Source: Alphaproteobacteria bacterium
GTDB taxonomy: Bacteria > Pseudomonadota > Alphaproteobacteria > Caulobacterales > Parvularculaceae
Direction of reading: 5' to 3'
Length of the DNA: 64,000 nt
Assembly (NCBI GenBank): GCA_030433215.1
Contig: JAUIMC010000003.1
Location: 1-64,000 of the forward strand
Every line of letters starts with the position of its first letter. The stretch's first letter is position 1. This document shows, one piece after another, positions 26,408 to 35,804 of the stretch. Position numbers and translations under genes: made by a program. Below the pieces are notes generated by a model. The model had not been told where the DNA came from, ran no database searches, and worked only from the letters and a program-made list of their open reading frames with translations.

Positions 26408-27292
26408 TCAATCCCTTTTTTCCCTCTTTCTGAGGTCGACCCCCGCTCCGCGCGGCCTTCCGGCGAGATCGGCCATGGTAAACAGAGCCGATTCCGGGGC
26501 GAAGCGGGCGAGCATGGCGCGGAGCGAATCGGCCTGATCGGCGCCGCATTCCATCAAAACCAGGGCGTCTTCGGACAGATGCCCCCCTATCCCCTCCAGG
26601 ATCGCGCGATAGGCGTCGAGCCCGTCCGCGCCGGCGAACAGCGCCCCCGCCGGCTCGTAATCGGCGACGTCGGGGGCGAGCCCGGCCCGGTCGCCGTCGC
26701 GGATATAGGGCGGGTTTGCGATCACCACATCGAAGGCGCCCGAGACAGGCGCGAACCAGTCGCCGGCAAGGAACCCCGCCCGCCCGGCAAGTCCCAGCGC
26801 TTGCGCGTTGGCGCGGGCGACGGCGAGCGCGGCCTCAGACCTGTCGACGCCGACGCCTTCGCTTTCGGGGAATTCCGTCAACAGCGCACAAAGGAGACAG
26901 CCCGACCCGGTTCCGAGATCGAGAATGCGCAACCGCTCCTCCCGCCCCCGCCGCGCGATCGCCGCCTCGATCAGGGCGCCGGAATCGTCGCGCGGGATCA
27001 GAACGTCCGGCGTCACCCGGAAAGGCAGGCTCCAGAACTCTTTCTCTCCGGTCAGATAGGCGACGGGCTCGCCCGCATCGCGGCGCGCGAGCAGCGCGTC
27101 ATAGCGTTCGGCGGCGTCATCGGGCATGGGCTCGTTGGCGCGCGCGATGAGACCGCCATCATCAAGCAAGAGAACATGACGCAGCAAGATGCGCGCATCG
27201 AGCAGCGGGCTTTCGCTCCGTGTGAGGATTTTCGCAGCCCCGCGCAGGCTTTCGCCGATGGTCGCCGGCGCAGGGGGCTCGCGGTCAGGCAT
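26408..27292 (-). CDS. prmC: Release-factor glutamine N5-methyltransferase
   Basis: Methylates the GGQ glutamine of RF1/RF2 with SAM. The ATG at 27292 overlaps the end of prfA by eight bases and gives 294 residues; the longer frame upstream lies inside prfA. Motifs: an N-terminal helical domain (~1-85) with [16 protein letters not shown] motif [18 protein letters not shown], and the catalytic [13 protein letters not shown] (NPPY). Order prfA-prmC is the standard one. Synonym hemK. Confidence 0.95.
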   Translation of the reverse strand: MPDREPPAPATIGESLRGAAKILTRSESPLLDARILLRHVLLLDDGGLIARANEPMPDDAAERYDALLARRDAGEPVAYLTGEKEFWSLPFRVTPDVLIPRDDSGALIEAAIARRGREERLRILDLGTGSGCLLCALLTEFPESEGVGVDRSEAALAVARANAQALGLAGRAGFLAGDWFAPVSGAFDVVIANPPYIRDGDRAGLAPDVADYEPAGALFAGADGLDAYRAILEGIGGHLSEDALVLMECGADQADSLRAMLARFAPESALFTMADLAGRPRGAGVDLRKREKRD

Positions 27293-28403
27293 CTTCCTGG
27301 ATCGCCGCGAGACGGTCGGCGCGGTCCTGCGCGCGTAGTTCCTCGATGACGGGATCGAGGCCATCGCCGCGAATGATTTCGTCGAGATTGTGCACCGTAA
27401 GACCGATGCGGTGATCGGTGACGCGGCTTTGCGGGAAATTATAGGTGCGGATGCGCTCGGAGCGGTCGCCGGAGCCGACCATGCCCTTGCGCGCCGCGGC
27501 CCGCTCCGCATCGGCGCGTTCGCGTTCGGCGTCATAAAGCCTTGCGCGCAAGACCTTCATCGCTTTGGCGCGGTTCTTGTGCTGGGATTTCTCGTCCTGC
27601 TGGATGACGACGACGCCGGTCGGAATGTGGGTGATCCTGACCGCCGAGTCGGTGGTGTTCACCGACTGGCCGCCGGGACCGGAGGCGCGGAAAACGTCGA
27701 TGCGCAAATCCGCATCCTTGATGTCGATGTCGACTTCTTCCGGTTCAGGCAGCACCGCCACCGTCGCCGCCGACGTATGGACGCGCCCCTGCGTTTCCGT
27801 TTCCGGCACGCGCTGCACCCTGTGAACGCCGCTTTCGAATTTCATCTTGGCGTAAACGCCGTCGCCGGAAATGTTCGCCTGAATTTCCTTGTAGCCGCCG
27901 CGCTCGGTTTCCGAAGCCGAGAGGATGTCGACGCTCCAGCCCTGAAGCTGGGCGTAGCGCTGATACATGCGGAAAAGATCGCCCGCGAAAATCGCCGCCT
28001 CGTCGCCGCCCGTGCCGGCGCGCACCTCGAGAATGACCGATGAATCGTCCGCCTTGTCCTTCGGCAGTAGCATCAGTTGCAGCTCGTGCTCGACCTCCGG
28101 CGATTTCTCGCGCAGCTCCTGCAACTCCTCATAGGCCATCTCGGCCATGTCCTTGTCGTCGCTTTCGGAGAGTTCTTTCAGGTCCTTGATCTGGGTGCGG
28201 ATCGAAGTCAGCTCGCGCGCCTTTTCGACGATCTCTTTCAGTTCGCCATGTTCTTTCGACAGGCGCACGATTTCCTCCGCCCCGCTCGCCGTGGACATGG
28301 CGGTTTCGAGGCTTTCGAATTTTGCGACCAGCGCGTCGAGTTTTTCCTGGGGGATCAAGCCAAAGGTTCCATTCTCTTTGTTGGATAGAAAAACCGCGCG
28401 CAA
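27285..28403 (-). CDS. prfA: Peptide chain release factor 1
   Basis: Recognises UAA and UAG stop codons and triggers peptide release. The GGQ motif is at 244-246 in [15 protein letters not shown], preceded by [15 protein letters not shown] of the codon-recognition domain and [16 protein letters not shown]. Both possible starts are TTG: 28403 (372 residues, AAGGAAG 4 bp upstream) or 28358 (357 residues, [10 protein letters not shown], nearer the family length but without a clear Shine-Dalgarno). It lies 37 bp after ispG and overlaps prmC. Confidence 0.95.
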   Translation of the reverse strand: MRAVFLSNKENGTFGLIPQEKLDALVAKFESLETAMSTASGAEEIVRLSKEHGELKEIVEKARELTSIRTQIKDLKELSESDDKDMAEMAYEELQELREKSPEVEHELQLMLLPKDKADDSSVILEVRAGTGGDEAAIFAGDLFRMYQRYAQLQGWSVDILSASETERGGYKEIQANISGDGVYAKMKFESGVHRVQRVPETETQGRVHTSAATVAVLPEPEEVDIDIKDADLRIDVFRASGPGGQSVNTTDSAVRITHIPTGVVVIQQDEKSQHKNRAKAMKVLRARLYDAERERADAERAAARKGMVGSGDRSERIRTYNFPQSRVTDHRIGLTVHNLDEIIRGDGLDPVIEELRAQDRADRLAAIQEDA

Positions 28404-28440
28404 GGGGCTTCCTTACGCGCGGGTCCAAAATGTTGCAAAG

Positions 28441-29571
28441 CTACTCCGCGGCGACGGACTGTTTGGCCTCTTCCGCCTGGATTTCCGCGGCGCGCTTTTC
28501 GACGAGTTCGACGAGATGATCGACAAGCTCTGAATTGTCGATGCGGTGATCGACTTCGCCGCCGAGATAGATCATGCCGTGCTCCTTGCCGGCGCCGCCG
28601 CCGGTGAAGCCGATATCGGTCTCGCGCGCCTCGCCCGGACCGTTGACGACGCAGCCGATCACCGACAGCGTCATGGGCGTGGTGATATGGGCCAGCCGCT
28701 CCTCAAGGACTTCGACGGTCTCGATGACGTTGAAGCCCTGGCGCGCGCAGGACGGGCAGGAAATCACATTGACGCCGCGATGGCGCAGATTGAGCGACTT
28801 CAGGATGTCGAAGCCGGCCTTCACCTCTTCCACCGGGTCCGCGGAGAGCGAGACGCGGATGGTGTCGCCGATGCCCGCCCAGAGAAGATTGCCGAGCCCG
28901 ATGGCCGACTTGATGGAGCCGATGCGAAGCCCGCCCGCTTCCGTGACGCCGAGATGCAAGGGGCAGTCGATGGCCTCGGCCAGCGCGTGATAGGCGGCGA
29001 CGGTCAGGAACACGTCGGAGGCTTTCACGGAAATCTTGAACTCGTGAAAGTCATTGTCCTGAAGAATTTTGGCGTGATCGAGCGCGCTTTCGACCATGGC
29101 TTCGGGGCACGGCTCGCCATATTTCTCGAGCAGGTCCTTTTCGAGCGAGCCGCCATTGACGCCGATGCGCATGGAGCAGCCATGGTCCTTCGCAGCCTTG
29201 ATGACTTCGCGGACGCGATCTTCGGAACCGATATTGCCGGGATTGATGCGCAGGCAGGCGGCGCCCGCCTCGGCCGCCTCGATGCCGCGCTTATAATGGA
29301 AATGGATGTCGGCGATGATCGGGATCGGCGAGCCCTTGACGATGTCTTTCAGCGCTCTCGTTGAATCGACGTCCGGACAGGAGACGCGCACCACATCGGC
29401 GCCCGCTTCCGCGATGTCGTTGATCTGGCGGATGGTCGCCTCGGCGTCCGAGGTCAGCGTGTTGGTCATGGACTGGACGGCGATGGGCGCGTCGCCGCCG
29501 ATGGGCACATTGCCCACCATGATCTGACGGCATTTGCGGCGTTCGATATCGCGCCAGGGACGTACGGACAT
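28441..29571 (-). CDS. ispG: 4-hydroxy-3-methylbut-2-en-1-yl diphosphate synthase
   Basis: The penultimate MEP-pathway enzyme of isoprenoid synthesis, a 4Fe-4S protein reducing MEcPP to HMBPP. The product has 376 residues: TIM-barrel N-terminal domain ([37 protein letters not shown]) and C-terminal iron-sulfur domain with cluster ligands in ISCPSCARQ (two Cys), [13 protein letters not shown] (third Cys) and a following Glu. Synonym gcpE. It lies 192 bp downstream of the RodZ-like gene, the same neighbour as in E. coli. Confidence 0.96.
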   Translation of the reverse strand: MSVRPWRDIERRKCRQIMVGNVPIGGDAPIAVQSMTNTLTSDAEATIRQINDIAEAGADVVRVSCPDVDSTRALKDIVKGSPIPIIADIHFHYKRGIEAAEAGAACLRINPGNIGSEDRVREVIKAAKDHGCSMRIGVNGGSLEKDLLEKYGEPCPEAMVESALDHAKILQDNDFHEFKISVKASDVFLTVAAYHALAEAIDCPLHLGVTEAGGLRIGSIKSAIGLGNLLWAGIGDTIRVSLSADPVEEVKAGFDILKSLNLRHRGVNVISCPSCARQGFNVIETVEVLEERLAHITTPMTLSVIGCVVNGPGEARETDIGFTGGGAGKEHGMIYLGGEVDHRIDNSELVDHLVELVEKRAAEIQAEEAKQSVAAE

Positions 29572-29763
29572 GGAGCTGCCTCAGCCTTTTAAAACGGGCC
29601 TTTAGACCCGGGTGTTCGACCGCCAAGATTGCGTTCTCATTCGTGAAGTCAAGTCCTCGTTCCGGCGGCGGCCCTGAAAGCCCGGAAAAAGGCGCTCGCC
29701 GGCCACTCGCCGGCCAGGGGCGAAGCTTACTGAGTGCGCTTAAGGCCGACCCCGGAACAGGTC

Positions 29764-30573
29764 TTAGGGGCGTTCGAAGCGGAAGGTCTGGACCCGGTCA
29801 TAGGCGGGCTTGGGGGCGCCGTCGACGGTTTTCGGCTCGAAGCGCCAGCGGCGCAGCGCATTGAGCGCGGCCGTATCGAAACACGGATTGCTGGAGCTCG
29901 CGACCCGCTCGCCCGCGACCCGCCCCGTGGACGTCACCGTAAAGGCGAGCGTGACGGTTTCGTCGGCCCGGGCGCCGGCGGCGCAACTGAAGGGATAGAC
30001 CGGCTCCACCCGTTCCGCGATGCGCGGCGCGATCACGATTCCGGGCGCGGGTTCGGGGGCCGGGGTTTCGACAACCGGCGCGGCCGCGCCCTCGGTTTCG
30101 CCAAGCGGCGTCACCCGGGCGGTCAGGGTGATCTGCCAGGCGCACCAGATGATGAAGGCGATGATCGCGATGAAGACCGGCAGCGACATGTCGCGGGTCT
30201 CGGCGTCGGCGGCGTGCTCGGCGGCGCGAAACTTTTCCGCCTGGACCGGCTGCGGCGCTTCATAGCCCGCGTCGAATTTGAACTGCTCCACGACGGGGCG
30301 CGGATCGAGCTCCAGAAACTCCGCATAGGTGCGTACGAAACCGAGCGCATAGGGCCGCGCCGGCAGCGCGCTGCGGTCTGCGGTCTCGATGGCGGAGAGA
30401 TGGTTTTCGCGGATATGCGTGCGCCCGGCGGCTTCGCTCAGGGAAATGCCGCGGCTTTCACGCACGGCGGCGAGACGCGCGCCCACATGCTCGAATTCCC
30501 CGGCGTCAGCAGCGAGACGCGCCCGCGCATCTTCCATATCCACAATTTCCGCTGACCCGTTCGCCGTCGACAC
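29764..30573 (-). CDS. RodZ-like HTH membrane protein with TonB-type C-terminal domain
   Basis: A 269-residue protein. Residues ~28-100 form the RodZ-type helix-turn-helix (GARLAAVRESRGISLSEAA, HIRENHLSAIETADRS, YALGFVRTYAEFLELDP), the part that binds MreB in RodZ. One membrane helix follows at ~131-152 (FIAIIAFIIWCAWQITL), and the periplasmic end is not the usual RodZ domain but a TonB C-terminal fold: PVYPFSCAAGA, VTLAFTVTSTGRVAG, NPCFDTAALNALRRWRFEP. Two Cys in that domain could form a disulfide. Location beside ispG supports a RodZ origin; whether it works in cell shape or as an energy transducer is open. Confidence 0.8.
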   Translation of the reverse strand: MSTANGSAEIVDMEDARARLAADAGEFEHVGARLAAVRESRGISLSEAAGRTHIRENHLSAIETADRSALPARPYALGFVRTYAEFLELDPRPVVEQFKFDAGYEAPQPVQAEKFRAAEHAADAETRDMSLPVFIAIIAFIIWCAWQITLTARVTPLGETEGAAAPVVETPAPEPAPGIVIAPRIAERVEPVYPFSCAAGARADETVTLAFTVTSTGRVAGERVASSSNPCFDTAALNALRRWRFEPKTVDGAPKPAYDRVQTFRFERP

Positions 30574-30689
30574 GCTGCTAAGCCTTTCCGCTTCACTCCC
30601 GGCGCCCGCAACATACTATAAAGCGGCGCCGGAACGAACCTCTTGATGAAAGAGCGCTTGTTTTAAAACAGGAAGCGTTAATCGGCGCT

Positions 30690-32981
30690 TTATTCGAGGA
30701 CCGCGCCCGAATCTTTCAGGAATTGCGCGAAAGCCGGGCGCAGCGTCACTTCCGGCGCGTCGAGATGCGCGTCGAGCCAGCCGCCGACGGCCTTCACGTC
30801 AATGGAGCGCACAAGACGGCGGAACGGGCCCACAAAGGCCGCGGGCAGCGAGAACTGGCGCACGCCGACGCCGACCAGCGCGGCGGCGGTGACGGGATCG
30901 GCGGTCTGCTCGCCGCAATAGGACAAAGGCGTCCCGGTGCGGGACACTTTTTCCACGGTGTTTTTCAGGAAGCTCAGAAAACCAGGGTTCATCGGATCAT
31001 AGCGGCGCTGCACCCGTTCCGAATCGCGGTCCGCCGCAAAATAGAACTGGGCGAGGTCGTTGCCGCCGACCGACAGAAAATCCACTTTCTGCGCGATCAG
31101 ATCCGCCCGCCAGGCCGAGGCCGGGGTTTCGATCATCGCGCCGATCTTGATCTCCGTCGGCAGCGCATGGCCGCGGCGCTTGGCGCGGTCGATCTCGCGA
31201 TCGAGCAGCTCGCGGATGTCGTTGACTTCGCCTGGCAGGGTCACGAAGGGGAACATCACAAAGAGCGTGCGCTCCGCCGCCGCCGACAACAAGGCGCGCA
31301 ATTGCGGACGGATCATGCCCGGCCGGTCCACCGCCATCCTGACGCCGCGCCAGCCCATGGCCGGATTGATCTCGTTGCCGTGGTCCATATAGGGCGCGGT
31401 CTTGTCGCCGCCGATATCGGCGGTGCGGAACACCACCGGCTTGCCGCCCGCAAGATCGAGCGCCTCGCGGTAGAGCGCTTCCTGCGTCGCAACGCTGGGC
31501 AGTTGCGAGCCGATGAGAAACTGCAACTCGGTGCGGAAGAGGCCGACCCCGGCCGCGCCCGTGTCGTCGAGAAACGGCATATCGAGCGCGAGGCCCGCAT
31601 TCATCAGGATATCGAACTTGACGCCGTCCTTTGAAACCGAAGGCAGGGAGCGTTCGCTGGCGTAGCTCGCTTCGAGTTCCTGATAGCGGGCTTTCTTGGT
31701 GCGGTAGGAATCGAGAACGTCCGCTGTCGGACGAACATAGATTTCTCCGGCGTCGCCGTCGACAATGGTCTGGTCGCCGTCTTCCGCGAGTTCCATGGCT
31801 TCCGGCGCGCCGGTGACCATGGGAATTTTGAGCGCGCGCGCGACAATGGCCACATGCGAGGTCGCGGACACCTCGCCGAGAACGAGGCCTTTCAGGCTCT
31901 TGCGGTCATATTCGAGCAGCTCCGCCGGCCCCATGGTGCGCGCGATCAGGATGGTTTCATCGTAGAGCGCGCGCTTGCCGATATTCTTGTCGCCGGCGAG
32001 ATGGCGCAGCAGGCGGTTCGAGAGATCGTCGAGATCGTGCAGGCGCTCGCGCAAATAGGGATCGCGCGACTGCGACAGGCGCGCGCGGTTTTCCGCCTTC
32101 ACCTGCTCCACCGCCGATTCGGCGGTCAGCCCGGAGAACACGGCGGCGCGCAGGCGGTCTTTCCAGCCGCGGTCATAGGCAAACAGGCGATAGGTCTCGA
32201 GCACCTCGCGCGAGACGCCGCTGAGCGCGGTGTTGTCAGCCAGCATGTCGTCGACGGACTGGCGCAGCTCGGTCAGCCCTTCCTCGAGCCGCGTCGCCTC
32301 GCCCGCCGGATCCTTGGCGAAAACTTTGTGCTTGGGCGCGGGCGGTTGCAGGAAGACCGCCTTGCCGATGGCGACGCCAGAGACGATGCCGAAGCCTTTG
32401 AGCTTTTCCGGACGGTGGAGCATCGCGCCCACCGCTTCGGTTTCCTCCTGGCTGAGGAGTTCGCCCGAGGCGGCGATTTCGGCAAGCAGCGTCGCGACGG
32501 CCTGCACCGCCTCGATTTCTTCGTGAGTGTATTCGCGCGCCGCCTTGTTCTGGACGACGAGAACGCCGAGCGTCTTGCCCGAGCGGATCAGCGGCACGCC
32601 GAGGAAAGATTGCAGCGGGTCCTCGCCGGTCTCCGGGCGATAGGAGAAGGACGCATGTTTCGGCGCGTTCGACGTGACGAGCGGCGTGTGGCGCTGGGCG
32701 ACGAGGCCCACAAGCCCCTCCCCCCATTGCATGCGCGTCAGGTGCACGGCCTGGGGGTTCAGACCTTCCGTCGAATAAAGCTCTAGCTGGTCGTCGGGCC
32801 GGCGCAGATAAATCGAGCAGACATCCGCGACCACATGGCTGGCGATGACTTTCGTCAGGACGTCAAGGCGTTCCTGCGCGCTCGAATCGAGCGCGACAGC
32901 ATCACGCATGCGCTTCAGGAGCACCGTAATGCCCTGCTCGCCATGACCGCCATGCGGCGGGCGGGTGTTCTCAATGCTCAT
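30690..32981 (-). CDS. ptsP: Phosphoenolpyruvate-protein phosphotransferase (EI-Ntr)
   Basis: First enzyme of the nitrogen-related phosphotransferase system, passing phosphate from PEP to NPr. From the ATG at 32981 there are 763 residues: an N-terminal GAF domain (~20-165, with GVPLIRSGKTLGVLVVQNK), the EI swivel domain with active His in SATSHVAIVARALKIP near residue 372, and the PEP-binding barrel (FRTELQFL, FRTADIGGDKTAP, SVGGNDLAQFYFAADR, CGEQTADP with the catalytic Cys). It is 10 bp after lysC; this pairing is conserved in alphaproteobacteria. Confidence 0.95.
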   Translation of the reverse strand: MSIENTRPPHGGHGEQGITVLLKRMRDAVALDSSAQERLDVLTKVIASHVVADVCSIYLRRPDDQLELYSTEGLNPQAVHLTRMQWGEGLVGLVAQRHTPLVTSNAPKHASFSYRPETGEDPLQSFLGVPLIRSGKTLGVLVVQNKAAREYTHEEIEAVQAVATLLAEIAASGELLSQEETEAVGAMLHRPEKLKGFGIVSGVAIGKAVFLQPPAPKHKVFAKDPAGEATRLEEGLTELRQSVDDMLADNTALSGVSREVLETYRLFAYDRGWKDRLRAAVFSGLTAESAVEQVKAENRARLSQSRDPYLRERLHDLDDLSNRLLRHLAGDKNIGKRALYDETILIARTMGPAELLEYDRKSLKGLVLGEVSATSHVAIVARALKIPMVTGAPEAMELAEDGDQTIVDGDAGEIYVRPTADVLDSYRTKKARYQELEASYASERSLPSVSKDGVKFDILMNAGLALDMPFLDDTGAAGVGLFRTELQFLIGSQLPSVATQEALYREALDLAGGKPVVFRTADIGGDKTAPYMDHGNEINPAMGWRGVRMAVDRPGMIRPQLRALLSAAAERTLFVMFPFVTLPGEVNDIRELLDREIDRAKRRGHALPTEIKIGAMIETPASAWRADLIAQKVDFLSVGGNDLAQFYFAADRDSERVQRRYDPMNPGFLSFLKNTVEKVSRTGTPLSYCGEQTADPVTAAALVGVGVRQFSLPAAFVGPFRRLVRSIDVKAVGGWLDAHLDAPEVTLRPAFAQFLKDSGAVLE

Positions 32982-32991
32982 CGCGGCCTTT

Positions 32992-34257
32992 TCAGCTTCG
33001 CGCGGTCTGACCGAGTTCGTCCAAACCATAGGCGTCGTGCAGGACGCGCACCGCATATTCGGCCGCGTCCGCATTAATCAGCACACTGATCTTAATCTCG
33101 GATGTCGAGATATTCTGGATATTGATGCCCTTTTCCGCAAGGCTGCGGAACATGGTCGCCGCAACGCCTGCATGGCTGCGCATCCCGAGCCCGATGACGG
33201 AAACCTTCGCCACATTGCGGTCGGATTGCAGCGCCTTGAAGCCGATATTCTGCTGTTCGTCGGAAAGCACCTTCATCGCCTGGTCGAGATCGCCTTCCTT
33301 CGTGGTGAAGGAGATGTTGGCGAAACCCTGCTGACGCGAGGGGCTCTGCACGATCATGTCGATATTGATGTTCGCGGCGGCGAGCGCGTTGAAGATGCCC
33401 GCGGCGCGGCCCGGTTCGTCCGGCACGGCGAGAATGGTGACGCTGGCTTCGTTGAAGTCGGGCGTGACGGTCGTGACGATGTTTTCTTCCACAATATCAT
33501 CCTCATCGCAGATGAGCGTGCCGGGGCCCGGCGCGTCAGGCGGGTCGAAGCTCGACAGCACGCGCACAGGCATCTTATAGCGCATGGCGAGCTCCACCGA
33601 ACGGGTCTGCAAAACTTTGGCCCCGAGGGACGCCATTTCCAGCATTTCCTCGAAAGCGATTCTTTCAATACGCCGCGCCTGTTTGGTGAGGCGCGGATCG
33701 GTCGTGTAGACGCCGTCGACATCGGTGTAGATATCGCAGCGGTCGGCGCCGACGGCGACGGCGAGCGCCACGGCGGAGGTGTCGGAGCCGCCGCGGCCGA
33801 GCGTGGCGATGCGGCCATCGGGCGCAATCCCCTGGAACCCGGCGCACACGGCGATCTCGCCATTGTCGATCGCTTCGCCCAGCGCCTCGCCTTCAATCTC
33901 CGCGATGCGCGCCTTGCCGTGCGCCATGTCGGTCTTCAGCGGGATCTGCCAGCCATGCCAGGATCGCGCGCGATAGCCGAGATTCTGCATCACGAGCGCC
34001 AGCAGCCCCGAGGTCACCTGTTCGCCCGACGCGACCACCGCATCATATTCCACATCCCGCACGTCGAGCGAGGCCGCCGGCGGCCCCGCCTCCTCGCACA
34101 GCCCCACAAGCCGGTTGGTTTCGCCGGCCATGGCCGACACCACCACCGCCACGGAATGACCCGCGTCGACCTCACGGCGCACAATCGCCGCCACCGCACG
34201 GATGCGGTCGAGATTGGCGACAGACGTGCCGCCGAATTTCATCACGATACGAGCCAT
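32992..34257 (-). CDS. lysC: Aspartate kinase
   Basis: Commits aspartate to the lysine, methionine and threonine pathways. The ATG at 34257 gives 421 residues starting MARIVMKFGGTSVANLDRI; upstream in-frame codons are non-coding. Kinase-domain markers: KFGGTSV, LGRGGSDTSAVALA and DVDGVYTTDPR. Two ACT domains occupy ~265-415 for feedback control. It is divergent from ubiG and 10 bp from ptsP. Confidence 0.96.
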   Translation of the reverse strand: MARIVMKFGGTSVANLDRIRAVAAIVRREVDAGHSVAVVVSAMAGETNRLVGLCEEAGPPAASLDVRDVEYDAVVASGEQVTSGLLALVMQNLGYRARSWHGWQIPLKTDMAHGKARIAEIEGEALGEAIDNGEIAVCAGFQGIAPDGRIATLGRGGSDTSAVALAVAVGADRCDIYTDVDGVYTTDPRLTKQARRIERIAFEEMLEMASLGAKVLQTRSVELAMRYKMPVRVLSSFDPPDAPGPGTLICDEDDIVEENIVTTVTPDFNEASVTILAVPDEPGRAAGIFNALAAANINIDMIVQSPSRQQGFANISFTTKEGDLDQAMKVLSDEQQNIGFKALQSDRNVAKVSVIGLGMRSHAGVAATMFRSLAEKGINIQNISTSEIKISVLINADAAEYAVRVLHDAYGLDELGQTARS

Positions 34258-34370
34258 GGAATGCTGCGCCTGCGAAGACTTGACCTCTTGCCCCCGCCAG
34301 CCGGAGACCTCAAATGGACGCGTATCTCTAGAAAGCGGCGCGGGCCGACGCAAGCAAGGAAATATGGAAA

Positions 34371-35159
34371 ATGGCGCCTTCAGACTTAACCAGCGCCGAG
34401 ACCGCCGCACGATCTCCCTCCGGCAAGACAACAATCGACCCGGAAGAGGTCAGAAAATTCTCCGCCATCGCGGAGGAGTGGTGGGACCCCCTGGGCAAGT
34501 TCAAGCCGCTCCACAAATTCAACCCGATCCGGCTCGCCTATATCCGCGACGGCGCCTGCGCGCATTTCGGCCGCGACCGGCGCGCCAAGGCGCCGCTGGA
34601 AGGGCTTAAGCTGCTCGACATCGGCTGCGGCGGCGGGCTTGTCGCCGAGCCCATGCGCCGCCTCGGCGCAGAGGTCACCGCCATCGACGCCGCCGAGCGC
34701 AACATCAAGACCGCCATGGCGCATGCGCAGCCTCTGGGCCTCGACATCGACTATCGCGCGACGACGGTCGAACAACTTGCGGCGGAAAACGCCGGACCGT
34801 TCGATATCGTACTCAATCTCGAAGTCGTCGAGCATGTCGCGGATGTGGATGTGTTTCTCGAAACATCAGCCGGCCTCATCAAACCCGGCGGCATGACGGT
34901 GATGGCGACCATCAACCGGACGCTGAAAGCGCTGGCGCTCGCCAAGATCGGCGCGGAATATGTCCTGCGCTGGCTGCCCGCCGGCACGCACGACCCGCGC
35001 AAATTCGTCAAACCCGACGAAGCGAAATCGGCGCTGACCCGCGCCGGCCTTTCGGTCACGGCGGAAGCCGGCGTCAGCTACAACCCGCTTATGGACATCT
35101 GGCGCATCACCGAAGACACCGACGTCAATTACATGCTGACCGCGGTGAAAGCCGGTTAA
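34371..35159 (+). CDS. ubiG: Ubiquinone biosynthesis O-methyltransferase
   Basis: Catalyses both O-methylations in ubiquinone synthesis. A 262-residue class I SAM methyltransferase: [20 protein letters not shown] is the hallmark UbiG N-terminal segment, motif I is [19 protein letters not shown], then [17 protein letters not shown] and [16 protein letters not shown], with the amphipathic membrane-contact insertion around [16 protein letters not shown]. Divergent from lysC, a common alphaproteobacterial arrangement. Confidence 0.95.
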   Translation: MAPSDLTSAETAARSPSGKTTIDPEEVRKFSAIAEEWWDPLGKFKPLHKFNPIRLAYIRDGACAHFGRDRRAKAPLEGLKLLDIGCGGGLVAEPMRRLGAEVTAIDAAERNIKTAMAHAQPLGLDIDYRATTVEQLAAENAGPFDIVLNLEVVEHVADVDVFLETSAGLIKPGGMTVMATINRTLKALALAKIGAEYVLRWLPAGTHDPRKFVKPDEAKSALTRAGLSVTAEAGVSYNPLMDIWRITEDTDVNYMLTAVKAG

Positions 35160-35167
35160 GACCCGGC

Positions 35168-35689
35168 CTATTTTTTCTTCATATAGAGTCCGTCGAAAAC
35201 AATCGTCCAGCTTTCGCCGTCATCATCCGACTGTTCCCATAACTGGCGGACGCTGCCGTCTTCATTGGGCGTCCAGGTGATGCGGTTGAGCACGTCGCCA
35301 TCCGACAGCCCCTTGTCCGACATCACCATGGCGCCGGTCTTATCGAGCCCGCCCGCGAGATAAAGCGGCGCGCCCTGGTTCGACATCCAGGTCTGGCGCC
35401 ATGCTCCCGCCGCCTCATCGTAGAAATTGATGCTCATGCCGGAAAAAGCGCCCGCTTCATATTCCTCGAGCACGACGCAGCCGCCATGCTGCGGAGAAAT
35501 GCGGTTGACCGCCGTCGGCGCGTCCTTGCCCGCCGGCGTAACATCCCACTCCCCGAGCCAGAAATCGAAATGGCGGTATTCGTCCGCCGAACATGGCGGA
35601 GGGGTTTGCCCGGCAGAGCTTTGCGCGCCCACCCCGGCGCCTAAGGCGAAAACTGTCATGACGGCGAATGCGGCGCAGACTGTTTTCAT
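35168..35689 (-). CDS. Secreted DUF1579-like protein
   Basis: A 173-residue exported protein with a signal peptide (MKTVCAAFAVMTVFALGAGVGAQ). The mature N-terminus YRHFDFWLGEWDVTPAG is the typical opening of this lipocalin-like beta-barrel group, followed by GGCVVLEEYEAGAFSGMSIN and a C-terminal ESWTIVFDGLYMKKK. Members are seen widely, often without known function; binding of a small hydrophobic ligand is plausible from the fold but unproven. Monocistronic, converging on ubiG. Confidence 0.78.
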   Translation of the reverse strand: MKTVCAAFAVMTVFALGAGVGAQSSAGQTPPPCSADEYRHFDFWLGEWDVTPAGKDAPTAVNRISPQHGGCVVLEEYEAGAFSGMSINFYDEAAGAWRQTWMSNQGAPLYLAGGLDKTGAMVMSDKGLSDGDVLNRITWTPNEDGSVRQLWEQSDDDGESWTIVFDGLYMKKK

Positions 35690-35804
35690 GGGACGCTCCC
35701 TTTAAAAACCCTCGCCACTTTCATAGCACAGGCCGGGCGCAGATCGACCGGCCCCCGCCGAAATAAGCAATTCCGGCCACGCTTCTTATGCAAATAAAGG
35801 GGCG

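Noticed and set aside
29690-29745. Repeated CTCGCCGGCCA units downstream of the RodZ-like gene
   Set aside because: Two short GC-rich copies only; no stem with T-tract and no further copies, so likely compositional.
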